From: Parvimonas sp035282405
GTDB lineage: Bacteria; Bacillota; Clostridia; Tissierellales; Peptoniphilaceae
Reading direction: 5' to 3'
Assembly (NCBI RefSeq): GCF_035282405.1
Contig: NZ_JAYKBP010000001.1
Location: 186,001 to 250,000, forward strand
Length of the DNA: 64,000 nucleotides
A program made the position numbers and the translations under genes. This document shows, in pieces, positions 18,667 to 26,447 of this stretch (position 1 is its first letter; the number at the start of each line of letters is the position of its first letter). A model generated the notes under the pieces. The model made no database searches. It was not told the DNA's origin and worked only from the letters and a program-made list of their open reading frames with translations.

Positions 18667-20262
18667 CTATCTTCTAATTATAGCATTAACTGGACATGCA
18701 GCTTCGCATGATCCACATTTAATACATTTAGATGGTTCAATAACGTGTAATTCCTTTTGAACTCCTGTAATACAATCAACTGGACATGCTTTAGCACATT
18801 TAGTACATCCAACACACTTATCCGTAATAAAGAATTCAAGAAGTGATTGACAAACTCCTGCTGGACATTTTTTATCATATATATGAGCTTCATACTCATT
18901 TCTAAAATAATGCAAAGTACTTACAACTGGATTAGCAGCTGTTTGTCCAAGTCCACAAAGAGATGCAACTGTAATAGTTTCTGATAGATCTTCAAGTCTT
19001 TCAATATCACCGTCTTCACCTTTTCCAGAAGTTATTTTTTCTAACAATTCTAACATTCTCTTTGTACCTTCTCTACAAGGAACACATTTACCACATGATT
19101 CTTCTACTGTAAAGTCTAGGAAAAATCTAGCAATATCAACCATACAGTCAGTTTCATCCATTACAACCATTCCACCTGACCCCATAATAGATCCAATCTT
19201 AGCAAGGGATCCAAAATCTACAGGAGTGTCAAAATAGTCAATTGGAATACAACCTCCTGATGGTCCTCCAGTTTGAACAGCTTTTACTTTTTTCTCATTT
19301 CCAGTACCACCACCAATATCATATACTATTTCATTAATAGTAGTACCCATTGGAACTTCAACAAGTCCAGCATTTGCAACCTTCCCTACAAGAGCAAATA
19401 CTTTAGTTCCAGAACTATCTTCAGTACCAATAGATTTATACCAATCTGATCCTTTATACATAATTTGTGGAACATTTGCAAAGGTTTCAACATTATTTAA
19501 AACTGTAGGTTTTTGGAAAAGACCTTTAACAGTTGTTCTATAAACCTTAGTTCTTGGCATACCACGTTTACCTTCAATAGATTCTATAAGAGCAGTACCT
19601 TCACCACAAACAAATGCTCCCGCTCCAAGTCTCAATTCAACATGGAAACTAAAATCCGTTCCCATAATATTATAACCAAGAAGATTTTCGTCTTCAGCTT
19701 TTTTAATTGCCTCTCTTAAATTTATAACAGCCTTTGGATACTCAGCTCTAACATAAATAAATCCTCTATCAGCACCTATTGCATATCCACAGATTGCCAT
19801 TCCTTCCAATACAGAATGTGGATCACCTTCAAGGATAGATCTATCCATAAAAGCACCCGGATCGCCTTCATCTGCATTACATACAACATACTTTTGTCCG
19901 GGTGGCTGTTGCATAGCACCTTCCCATTTTCTACCTGTTGGGAACCCTGCTCCTCCACGTCCTCTAAGTCCTGAATTTTTCATTTCATTAACTACATCTT
20001 CTGGACTATAGTTACCAATAACTTTGGCCAAAGCATAGTAACCACCTAGTGCAACATATTCCTTAACACTATGTTCATCAACAATACCAAAATTCTTTAA
20101 AGCAATTCTAGTTTGTTTTTCAAAAAACTCTCCCTTTAAACGAATACCATTTTCGTCAATTATGTACTTATCAGGTTCTTGTTTTAACCTTTCAATTAAT
20201 AGAGGATAGTTCTCTTCTTTGATAGAATCCAGCATTCTAATATCAACTTCAGTCTTTATCAT
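18667..20262 (-). CDS. NuoF/HydB-like flavin and Fe-S subunit of formate dehydrogenase
   Basis: 531 aa. The FMN/NADH-binding core has SGLRGRGGAGFPTGRKWE, CNADEGDPGAFMDR, GAGAFVCGEGTALIESIEGKRGMPR and KPTVLNNVETFANVP. A [4Fe-4S] motif SCGKCVPCREGT follows at about residue 400, then a C-terminal 2x[4Fe-4S] ferredoxin (CVGCTKCAKACPVDC, CIKCGSCEAACPVNA). The C-terminal ferredoxin is typical of HydB/HylB-type subunits of NAD-linked or electron-bifurcating hydrogenases and formate dehydrogenases. It should pass electrons between FdhA and NAD(H), possibly also ferredoxin. It lies 16 bp upstream of fdhA in the same operon. Which physiological acceptors are used cannot be told from sequence. Confidence 0.93.
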   Translation of the reverse strand: MIKTEVDIRMLDSIKEENYPLLIERLKQEPDKYIIDENGIRLKGEFFEKQTRIALKNFGIVDEHSVKEYVALGGYYALAKVIGNYSPEDVVNEMKNSGLRGRGGAGFPTGRKWEGAMQQPPGQKYVVCNADEGDPGAFMDRSILEGDPHSVLEGMAICGYAIGADRGFIYVRAEYPKAVINLREAIKKAEDENLLGYNIMGTDFSFHVELRLGAGAFVCGEGTALIESIEGKRGMPRTKVYRTTVKGLFQKPTVLNNVETFANVPQIMYKGSDWYKSIGTEDSSGTKVFALVGKVANAGLVEVPMGTTINEIVYDIGGGTGNEKKVKAVQTGGPSGGCIPIDYFDTPVDFGSLAKIGSIMGSGGMVVMDETDCMVDIARFFLDFTVEESCGKCVPCREGTKRMLELLEKITSGKGEDGDIERLEDLSETITVASLCGLGQTAANPVVSTLHYFRNEYEAHIYDKKCPAGVCQSLLEFFITDKCVGCTKCAKACPVDCITGVQKELHVIEPSKCIKCGSCEAACPVNAIIRR

Positions 20263-20272
20263 AAAATCACCC

Positions 20273-20758
20273 CTATTTATATTTTCTCATTATTCTTCTA
20301 ATATCTGCTTTTTTTATATGGGCATAAACATCCTCATTTATTGTAACAACAGGCGCTAAATTACATTCACCAATACAACGAGTTTGTGCAACAGAAAATT
20401 TCAAATCTTCACTAGTTCCTCCAACGGCAACTCCTACTTTATCACAAAACTCATCTAAAATATCTTGGGCTCCTTTTACATAACAAGCAGTTCCCATACA
20501 AACAGAAATTTGATACTTCCCCTTAGGAATAAACGAAAACTGTGAATAAAAAGTCGCAACCCCAAAAACTTTAGCAGGAAATATTTTCATTCTTTTTGCT
20601 ATCAAATCCATTATTTCTTCTGGAAGATATCCAAAAATACTTTGTGCTTCCTGTAAAACTGGCATCAATGCTCCTGGAATATCTTTTTTCTTATCAATAA
20701 ATTCACAAAGTTCATTTATTTTGTCCTGATTTTCTTCAACACTAAAAACAAAAGCCAT
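20273..20758 (-). CDS. NuoE-like [2Fe-2S] thioredoxin-fold subunit of formate dehydrogenase
   Basis: 161 aa. The C-terminal thioredoxin-like ferredoxin has the four cluster cysteines in CMGTACYVKGA and TRCIGECNLAPVV. The N-terminal helical region has GYLPEEIMDLIAKRM and VFGVATFYSQF. It forms the HydC/HylA-like partner of the NuoF-like subunit in a soluble NAD-linked complex. I start at the ATG at 20758 because AAGGAGGCAAGTT precedes it; an in-frame ATG at 20800 has no site. It is the first gene of the operon, 10 bp upstream of the NuoF-like gene. Confidence 0.94.
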   Translation of the reverse strand: MAFVFSVEENQDKINELCEFIDKKKDIPGALMPVLQEAQSIFGYLPEEIMDLIAKRMKIFPAKVFGVATFYSQFSFIPKGKYQISVCMGTACYVKGAQDILDEFCDKVGVAVGGTSEDLKFSVAQTRCIGECNLAPVVTINEDVYAHIKKADIRRIMRKYK

Positions 20759-20944
20759 AACTTGCCTCCTTTTAAAAAGTTTTAGAAAAACCCCATACAT
20801 TATATAATAAAAAAATAAATAGTATATGTTTTTAAAACATCAAATATTAAATTGTAACGTCTAAAAATGTAAATATGTACTCATTTTTGTATATAACTAA
20901 TATATGGTTATTCTATGTAAAATATAGCGAAAAATTAAGCTATA

Positions 20945-20983
20945 CTATACTTAGAGTATAGCAAAAACAACAAAATTTTTCAA
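20945..20983 (-). promoter_or_regulatory. Formate dehydrogenase promoter with palindromic operator over the -10
   Basis: Minus strand: TTGAAA (20978-20983), 17-bp spacer, TATACT (20955-20960). The -10 is embedded in a perfect inverted repeat CTATACT-TAG-AGTATAG (20945-20961), so a repressor dimer there would block transcription. About 190 bp of AT-rich leader (20759-20944) separate it from the first gene; I see no recognisable riboswitch in it. Confidence 0.7.
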
Positions 20984-21136
20984 GCATTTTAGCTTTTAAG
21001 CATTAAAAATTTTGATAGATTTTTAAAAAAAATAATTTATTTAATGCTCAATTTTATGAAATTTTTTAACAATTTTATTTAGTTGTTAACAATTTAATCG
21101 TAAATTTTTATAGACAAATTTTACAAGAACAAAAAA
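20984..21136. other. Gene-free AT-rich stretch between HPr-like gene and formate dehydrogenase promoter
   Basis: It contains only AT-rich sequence with short homopolymer runs and some direct TTTTAAGCATTAAAA-like motifs. No ORF, aptamer signature or strong hairpin is seen until the HPr terminator. Confidence 0.5.
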
Positions 21137-21157
21137 ATCTCTTATTATAAAAGAGAC
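21137..21157 (-). terminator. Terminator of the HPr-like gene
   Basis: Stem TCTCTT/AAGAGA with a six-base loop, followed on the minus strand by GATTTTTTTG. It lies 23 bp after the stop codon. Confidence 0.75.
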
Positions 21158-21179
21158 TTTTTATATAAAACTTTATATA

Positions 21180-21455
21180 CTAAATTGTATAAAACTCCTT
21201 CAAATCCTTTTGAAAGAATGAAATCAAAGAATCCATTGCTTCTCTTTCATCTTCTCCGGATATTTCAATTTCTATTTCTTCACCATTAGCAGATTGCATT
21301 GATAAAATACTCAAAATACTCTTTCCATTATATCTGTTATTATCCTTGATTAATATGATATTAGAGCTAAATTTAACTGAATTTCTTAAGAACATAGAAG
21401 CTACTCTGGCATTAAGCCCAATTTCTGAGTTGACTACAACCTTTTCCTTTAACAT
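21180..21455 (-). CDS. HPr-family protein with Asn at the PTS histidine position (Crh-like)
   Basis: 91 aa, normal HPr length and fold pattern. The active-site loop reads SEIGLNARVAS: position 15, the PEP-dependent phospho-histidine of true HPr, is Asn. Ser46 in NGKSILSILSM, the HPr kinase site, is kept. Bacillus Crh shows the same logic with Gln15 and acts only as a CcpA co-regulator. The product is therefore more likely a regulatory HPr/Crh-like protein than a sugar-transport phosphocarrier. It is monocistronic, with AAAGGAGGCAGTT before the ATG and its own terminator. No PTS genes are nearby. Confidence 0.85.
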   Translation of the reverse strand: MLKEKVVVNSEIGLNARVASMFLRNSVKFSSNIILIKDNNRYNGKSILSILSMQSANGEEIEIEISGEDEREAMDSLISFFQKDLKEFYTI

Positions 21456-21625
21456 AACTGCCTCCTTTATTTTTCTTATTCCTTTTAAATTATATCAAAA
21501 AAATAGTGAAAAGTCCATACAAAAAAACAATATTTTAAAATATTTTATTTATCTTATTATAATAGTGTTTTAAATAATGTTTTCATTCATATATCCACCA
21601 ATAAAAAAAACGAATTATATAGAAT

Positions 21626-21705
21626 ATTGTTGTTTCATAATAACCCTTCCACGATGCTTCGCATCAAGTGGTTCTCGGAAACCTTGTTGTTTCACAATAA
21701 AAAAA
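21626..21705 (-). repeat. Terminator-associated repeat, copy 1
   Basis: Core on the plus strand: ACCCTTCCACGATGC, then TTCGCATCAAGTGG and a TTGTTGTTTCACAATAAAAAA end (21643-21705). A second TTGTTGTTTCATAATAA lies on the left edge (21626-21643), so this copy has near-direct-repeat flanks. The middle forms a hairpin, CCAC-GATGC-TTC-GCATC-AA-GTGG. It abuts the T-run of the ABC-gene terminator. Related copies lie at 40210 and 56486. Confidence 0.75.
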
Positions 21706-21732
21706 CTGATTAATCAACAATCAATCAGTTTT
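21702..21732 (-). terminator. Terminator of the iron/ABC operon
   Basis: Perfect stem AAAACTGATT (21702-21711) / AATCAGTTTT (21723-21732), then a T-run on the minus strand that merges into repeat copy 1. Confidence 0.85.
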
Positions 21733-21740
21733 TATTTAGG

Positions 21741-22412
21741 TTATATACTTTTTCCCTCTACAAGTTTTCCAGAAATCATTGTATATACTTTGTCTGCATA
21801 ATCAAGGCATGTAAGGTCATGAGTAACAAGTATAATTGTTGTATTATTTTTTTTATTTATTTCCTTTAAAATTCCTAAAACTTCTTTTGTATTTTCTACG
21901 TCTAAATCCGAAGTTGGTTCATCTGCAAGAATTATTTTAGGATAATTCATCAGTGCTCTTGCAATCGTAACTCTTCTGAGTTCTCCCCCTGATAGTTCTC
22001 TAGGATATGAACTCTCTAAATGTTCTAATCCTAATTCATTTAGAAGATATTTTCCTCGTCCAATAGGATCTCCTTCTCTTTTACTTAAGAAAAATGGTAA
22101 ACAAATATTATCAAGAACATTTAAAGTTGATAATACCACCGTAGATTGTGGAACAAATCCCATCGAATCATTTCTGATAAAAGATTTTTCATCATCTGAA
22201 AGAGAGCTAATTTCTTGATTATCCAAAAATATTTTCCCACTTGTAGGAGTTAATATTCCAGAGATTATATTTAAAAGAGTTGATTTTCCACTTCCAGATT
22301 TCCCGATTATTGCTATAAACTCTCCACTTTCAATATCTAAATTAATATTATCTAACGCATTAAATTCTTTTGCCCTAATATATGTCTTATATAACTGTTC
22401 AATTTTTAGCAT
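21741..22412 (-). CDS. MacB/LolD-type ABC transporter ATPase
   Basis: 223 aa from the ATG at 22412 (226 aa if the ATG at 22421 is used; the GGGAGA site suits 22412 better). Walker A is IIGKSGSGKSTLLN, the signature is LSGGELRR, Walker B is KIILADEPTSDLD, and the H-loop is LVTHD. Such ATPases drive mechanotransmission through FtsX/MacB-fold permeases, and its permease is the gene directly upstream. It is the last gene of the iron-uptake locus. Confidence 0.92.
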   Translation of the reverse strand: MLKIEQLYKTYIRAKEFNALDNINLDIESGEFIAIIGKSGSGKSTLLNIISGILTPTSGKIFLDNQEISSLSDDEKSFIRNDSMGFVPQSTVVLSTLNVLDNICLPFFLSKREGDPIGRGKYLLNELGLEHLESSYPRELSGGELRRVTIARALMNYPKIILADEPTSDLDVENTKEVLGILKEINKKNNTTIILVTHDLTCLDYADKVYTMISGKLVEGKSI

Positions 22413-22413
22413 C

Positions 22414-23622
22414 CTAATCATTCTCCCTCATTGTTAAATAAACATCTGTTTTAGTAATCTTTCTTGTAGCATTTAGAGATGATAAACATCCCACTATTGT
22501 TCCCACTAACAAACTAAATATTGAAACCAAAACTAAATTCATTATTGAAGGAGTCAAAAACGGCAAATTTAGATTTTTTTGAATAATCGGTATTATTGAA
22601 AATACAGATATAATACCAACAAGTATTCCAAGTATTGAACCATAAAATCCTATATATAAAGACTCATACATAATTATTTTTGATAATTTTTTCTTAGAAG
22701 TTCCTAAAATTCTTAAAATACTGAACTCTTTCTTTCTCTCATTAACTATAACGGAAAATACTACTGCTAAAAGAATCATTGAAATTATCCAAATAACAGC
22801 TATTGAGATATAGATATAACTTGAAATAACTTTCAAATTTGAAGATACTTCATTTACAAATTTTTTACTAAACATAGCAAAAATCCCATCTTTAGCATAT
22901 TCTTTCATTATCTTATTAGCTACTTCTGAAGCACTATAATTAGGCTTTAATTTCAGCAAAATAGTAGAAATTTTTTCTCCTTCCGATGCAGGATTTTTTT
23001 GTATTCGTTCACTTGCCTTTGCAAGTTTTCTTGCAGTTTTCATATTAACAAAAACAGTAGCATCAAATCCCATTCCAGTTTGTTCAAGTTTTCCAACTAT
23101 ATCAAGTTCTTCATCAAAAAACTTAACCTTTGAATTTTTTTCTCCTACAATATGATTACCGACAATAACCTCACCATCTTTTAACTCTCTCTTAAGAGTT
23201 TTTTGTAACCAAGGTTTAATCAAAAAATCTGTATCGTAATCTATCCCTATAATTTGTACTGGATATGAACAACAAGATGCAGAAAGTGTTGCTACATAAA
23301 GTTGAGGAGTAGCCGATTCTATTCCTTCAATTTTTTTAATCTTTTCTAAAGAATTATCTGGAAGATAAAATTCACTAGGTTCTCCTTTTAATAAAACACT
23401 TTCAATATTTGCCTTATAACCCTCAGGAACAACTATAATATCTGCACCAAGTCTATTAGAAAGGTTATTTACTCCTCCTGAAATACTTGATGACAAAATA
23501 GTTCCACAGAATAAAAATAAAACAAAAATGGCAATTATGCTAATTAAAGAAATACTCCTAAGTGGTTTTTTTCTAATATTCTCTTTTGCTAAGAACTTCA
23601 AGTCAATTTTTTTATTAGTCAT
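22414..23622 (-). CDS. MacB/FtsX-type ABC permease
   Basis: 402 aa. TM1 is about residues 24-46. A MacB_PCD-type extracytoplasmic domain follows (GADIIVVPEGYKA, LPDNSLEKIKKIEGIESATPQLYV). Three C-terminal TM segments of the FtsX domain begin about 275, with ERKKEFSILRILGTSKKKLSKII between them. A CC pair in SASCCSYPV is on the outer face and could bind metal or be redox-active. It pairs with the ATPase immediately downstream. Substrate unknown; the operon suggests iron or haem/redox traffic. Confidence 0.88.
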   Translation of the reverse strand: MTNKKIDLKFLAKENIRKKPLRSISLISIIAIFVLFLFCGTILSSSISGGVNNLSNRLGADIIVVPEGYKANIESVLLKGEPSEFYLPDNSLEKIKKIEGIESATPQLYVATLSASCCSYPVQIIGIDYDTDFLIKPWLQKTLKRELKDGEVIVGNHIVGEKNSKVKFFDEELDIVGKLEQTGMGFDATVFVNMKTARKLAKASERIQKNPASEGEKISTILLKLKPNYSASEVANKIMKEYAKDGIFAMFSKKFVNEVSSNLKVISSYIYISIAVIWIISMILLAVVFSVIVNERKKEFSILRILGTSKKKLSKIIMYESLYIGFYGSILGILVGIISVFSIIPIIQKNLNLPFLTPSIMNLVLVSIFSLLVGTIVGCLSSLNATRKITKTDVYLTMREND

Positions 23623-23645
23623 TTTTTAACTCTTTTCTATATAAA

Positions 23646-24104
23646 TTAATTTTCTCTTTTTATCAAAATATAAATCAAATACACAATTGAAATGATAGAT
23701 ATTGAAATTCCTAAAATGGAAACTATTGTAAATGTATGATTTGATATACATTTCATAGTATCTTTCATACAATATCCCATAAATCTAGGTATTCCATCTT
23801 TTCCAGTACCAATAGAAATCTTTATAATTTTATTAGGTACTAAATGAACGCTAATTCCTGCAATTATATTAACAATAGCAAAGATAACATTAATAATTTT
23901 TTTATTAATAAAAATTGAAATAAATGAAGTTATAACAATTCCTATTCCAACATAAGTAACAAATAATCCACTATAATAACAACTCATTCTCATTCCATTT
24001 GCCATTACAGGACAAACCGGAGCAATCATAAATGGTGTTAAAGCTAAAATTGCTCCTAATAATAAAATTACAATATTAACACATTTTTTTTTCAAAATTT
24101 TCAT
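23646..24104 (-). CDS. Four-TM membrane protein, DUF4418-like
   Basis: 152 aa with four hydrophobic segments (about 10-28, 44-66, 70-88, 124-148) and outer-facing cysteines in PVCPVMANGMRMSCYYSG and GYCMKDTMKC. This matches the DUF4418 proteins that accompany MacB-type permeases in anaerobic Firmicutes. Function unknown. Paired cysteines and methionines would suit metal contact. ATG after AAGGAGGATTTTC; between the flavin lipoprotein and the permease in the operon. Confidence 0.7.
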   Translation of the reverse strand: MKILKKKCVNIVILLLGAILALTPFMIAPVCPVMANGMRMSCYYSGLFVTYVGIGIVITSFISIFINKKIINVIFAIVNIIAGISVHLVPNKIIKISIGTGKDGIPRFMGYCMKDTMKCISNHTFTIVSILGISISIISIVYLIYILIKREN

Positions 24105-24124
24105 GAAAATCCTCCTTAAAAATT

Positions 24125-24526
24125 TTATTTATTCAATGCATCTTTAACAGCACTTTTAAATCTCTTATAAGAAACTGTGGCTCCACTAACCGAATCAACC
24201 TTATCAATATCTTGAACTTCAACCAATTTTTTAGCATACCCTTGACTATTTTTTACAGCTTTTTGAGCTTGCTTATAATTAAAATCAGCATCGTCTTTTC
24301 CGTAATTTTCATCTTTTATCTTATTATTTTTATTGTCTCTTTCTTCCCTAATACAATCTACAATCTTTTTATCCTTGACAGTAATTACAACTTTAACAGT
24401 AGCTTTATCATCTTTATAATGTCCTTCAAATACCCCGTCCTTTAATTCTTTTTTAGATCCACAAGCTGTAACAAATATTGAACATAAAATTAAAATAATA
24501 CAATTTTTGATTTTTTTATTTTTCAT
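24125..24526 (-). CDS. FMN-binding-domain lipoprotein (predicted flavinylated)
   Basis: 133 aa. It has a signal peptide with lipobox FVTAC at about residues 17-21. One FMN_bind domain follows, starting LKDGVFEGHY and ending in DSVSGATVSYKRFKSAV. The Thr of SGAT is where ApbE attaches FMN covalently in this family. It would be a small membrane-tethered one-electron carrier on the outer face. It sits where Campylobacter FTR1-P19 loci carry thioredoxin-like proteins, so it may supply electrons for iron reduction during import (inference). I start at M7 of the longest frame, where the signal peptide begins; the site GGTGG is weak. Confidence 0.88.
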   Translation of the reverse strand: MKNKKIKNCIILILCSIFVTACGSKKELKDGVFEGHYKDDKATVKVVITVKDKKIVDCIREERDNKNNKIKDENYGKDDADFNYKQAQKAVKNSQGYAKKLVEVQDIDKVDSVSGATVSYKRFKSAVKDALNK

Positions 24527-24559
24527 ATATACCACCAAACACATTTTAACATCAACAAT

Positions 24560-25237
24560 CTATATTGTCAATAATTTATCATCTACAATTTTCCCATAAT
24601 CTAGAGTTATTTTTCTCATTGCTTCATCTCCAACCTCAGGATCATGAGTAACAACAATTATAGTAGAACCTTCTTTGTGAAGTTGCTTTAAAATTTCTAT
24701 AACTATAATTTCATTAGCTTCATCTAAATTTCCTGTAGGTTCATCTGCTAAAATAATTTCAGGATTATTTATTAATGCTCTTGCTATACAAACTCTTTGT
24801 TGTTCTCCACCAGATAATTGGCTTGGCAAATGCTTAGCTCTGTCAGCAAGGCCTACTTTTCTAAGTGCTTCCATAGCTTCATTTTCATCAATCATGCTAT
24901 GGTAATATTGAGAAACCATTACATTTTCAAGGGCGGTTAAATAACTAATAAGATGGAATTGTTGAAATATAAGACCAATTTTTTCTCTTCTAATATTTGT
25001 AAGATTTTTTTGAGATTCCTTTGAAATATCAATACCATCTATTAATACTTGTCCATTAGATGGTCTGTCCATACAGCCTATTATATTCATCATAGTTGTT
25101 TTCCCTGAACCAGATGATCCCATTATAGCAATCCAATCACCTTTTTTTACTTTTAAATTTATATTACTGAGAGCGTTAACAGATTCATAAATTTTAGAAA
25201 CATCTCTAAGTTCTAATATTACTTTATCATTATCCAT
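24560..25237 (-). CDS. ABC transporter ATPase of the FTR1-P19 locus
   Basis: 225 aa. Walker A is MGSSGSGKTTMMN, the signature LSGGEQQRVCIARAL, Walker B IILADEPTGNLDE, and the H-loop VVTHD. It is LolD/MacB-like. It lies 3 bp after the second FtsX-type permease and matches the Cj1663-type ATPase of the Campylobacter iron locus by position. It should energise the two permeases upstream. Confidence 0.93.
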   Translation of the reverse strand: MDNDKVILELRDVSKIYESVNALSNINLKVKKGDWIAIMGSSGSGKTTMMNIIGCMDRPSNGQVLIDGIDISKESQKNLTNIRREKIGLIFQQFHLISYLTALENVMVSQYYHSMIDENEAMEALRKVGLADRAKHLPSQLSGGEQQRVCIARALINNPEIILADEPTGNLDEANEIIVIEILKQLHKEGSTIIVVTHDPEVGDEAMRKITLDYGKIVDDKLLTI

Positions 25238-25240
25238 AGT

Positions 25241-26440
25241 TTATTCTCCTTTTAATACCAAAGCAGGATCAATTTCAACAGCCTTTTTAACCGGTAATAT
25301 ACAACCTGCTGTAGTGACTAATACTGAAATAACAACAATTACTGGAATTAATAAATATTGGAATGTAATCGTCCTACCAAAAACACTAAGACTAACTCTT
25401 TGGGCAAATATAAATCCAAATCCAACACCAATAAACCCTCCAATTAATCCAAGCAATACACTCTCTCCAATGAAATCCATTATAATTTCCTTATTATGAG
25501 CTCCAAGTGCTTTTTTTAATCCTATCTCTTTTCTTCTTTCAGCAATTATAGCCATCATAGTCGTTGAAACAGATATGGTTGTCAAAACTAAAATTACAAT
25601 ATTTACTAATAATATAAGTGCTGTCAATTTATTTAAAACAGTATCTTGAGATTGAGTAACTCGCTTTACTGCCGATCCAAAAACATTTGGTAATTTACTA
25701 TTCAACTCTTTGGCAAAACTATCCAACTCACTATGATTTGCTTCTATACTACATTCAATAGAATCGATTTTTGTCGTATCTTCAACAATTTCATTAAGTT
25801 TTTCAAGGTTTAAAAATATAAAAGATTCTTCTTTGCCACCGGTTGTAATTATTCCTTTTACTGTTAAAGTTACATCATAAAAATCATCACCTATATCTTT
25901 ATTTTTACTTTTTTCTGCAGAATCATTCACATCGGATGCAATAGCACTCTTACCATGTTTTACTCCACTTATTTTAAATTTATCTCCTACAGATAGTCCT
26001 AAGGTTTTGGCAATTTCTTTTCCAACCATAACCTCATTTGAATCGCCATTAGTAGCCCATTCTCCTTCGATATACCAAAATGGACTATTTTTTTTTGCCC
26101 CATCCATATCAGTACCTGCAAGAATATATGGTTTCTGATTTATTTTTGTTGTTTCATATCTGTATGGAGCAATTCCAACTACATTTTTATTTTTTATAAG
26201 TTCTTTAAATTTATTATATTCTTCTTCATTAATCTTTCCTTCATTAGGAAGACAAACAAAGTTAGCTCCATAGGATCTAAATTCTTTTCCCAACTGTCTG
26301 GGAATATCAAAATATATGGTAATAAGCCCTGACATAATCGTAGCTCCTATTATAACTGCTAAAAGAGCCACTATCATTCTTGATTTTCTTCTAATGAAAG
26401 AACTTAAAATCATTTTTAAATACATTTTTCTTTTAGTCAT
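25241..26440 (-). CDS. FtsX-type ABC permease 2 of the FTR1-P19 locus
   Basis: 399 aa starting MTKRKMYLKMILSSFIRRKSRM after AAGGTAGGATTAAA. It has TM1 (about 20-45), a MacB_PCD-type outer domain with KEFRSYGANFVCLPNEG and VKGIITTGGKEESFIFLNLEKL, and C-terminal TM2-4 with ERRKEIGLKKALGAHNKEI. It is homologous in layout to the preceding permease gene, which it overlaps or abuts. The pair probably forms a heterodimer, as Cj1661/Cj1662 are thought to. Confidence 0.9.
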   Translation of the reverse strand: MTKRKMYLKMILSSFIRRKSRMIVALLAVIIGATIMSGLITIYFDIPRQLGKEFRSYGANFVCLPNEGKINEEEYNKFKELIKNKNVVGIAPYRYETTKINQKPYILAGTDMDGAKKNSPFWYIEGEWATNGDSNEVMVGKEIAKTLGLSVGDKFKISGVKHGKSAIASDVNDSAEKSKNKDIGDDFYDVTLTVKGIITTGGKEESFIFLNLEKLNEIVEDTTKIDSIECSIEANHSELDSFAKELNSKLPNVFGSAVKRVTQSQDTVLNKLTALILLVNIVILVLTTISVSTTMMAIIAERRKEIGLKKALGAHNKEIIMDFIGESVLLGLIGGFIGVGFGFIFAQRVSLSVFGRTITFQYLLIPVIVVISVLVTTAGCILPVKKAVEIDPALVLKGE

Positions 26441-26447
26441 TTTAATC

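Noticed and set aside
18678..18899. 73-codon minus-strand ORF inside the NuoF-like gene
   Set aside because: Shadow frame within the ferredoxin-like end of the NuoF-like subunit; no ribosome binding site and biased composition.
21180..21455. HPr-like protein as the general PTS phosphocarrier
   Set aside because: Position 15 is Asn, so it cannot accept phosphate from enzyme I.
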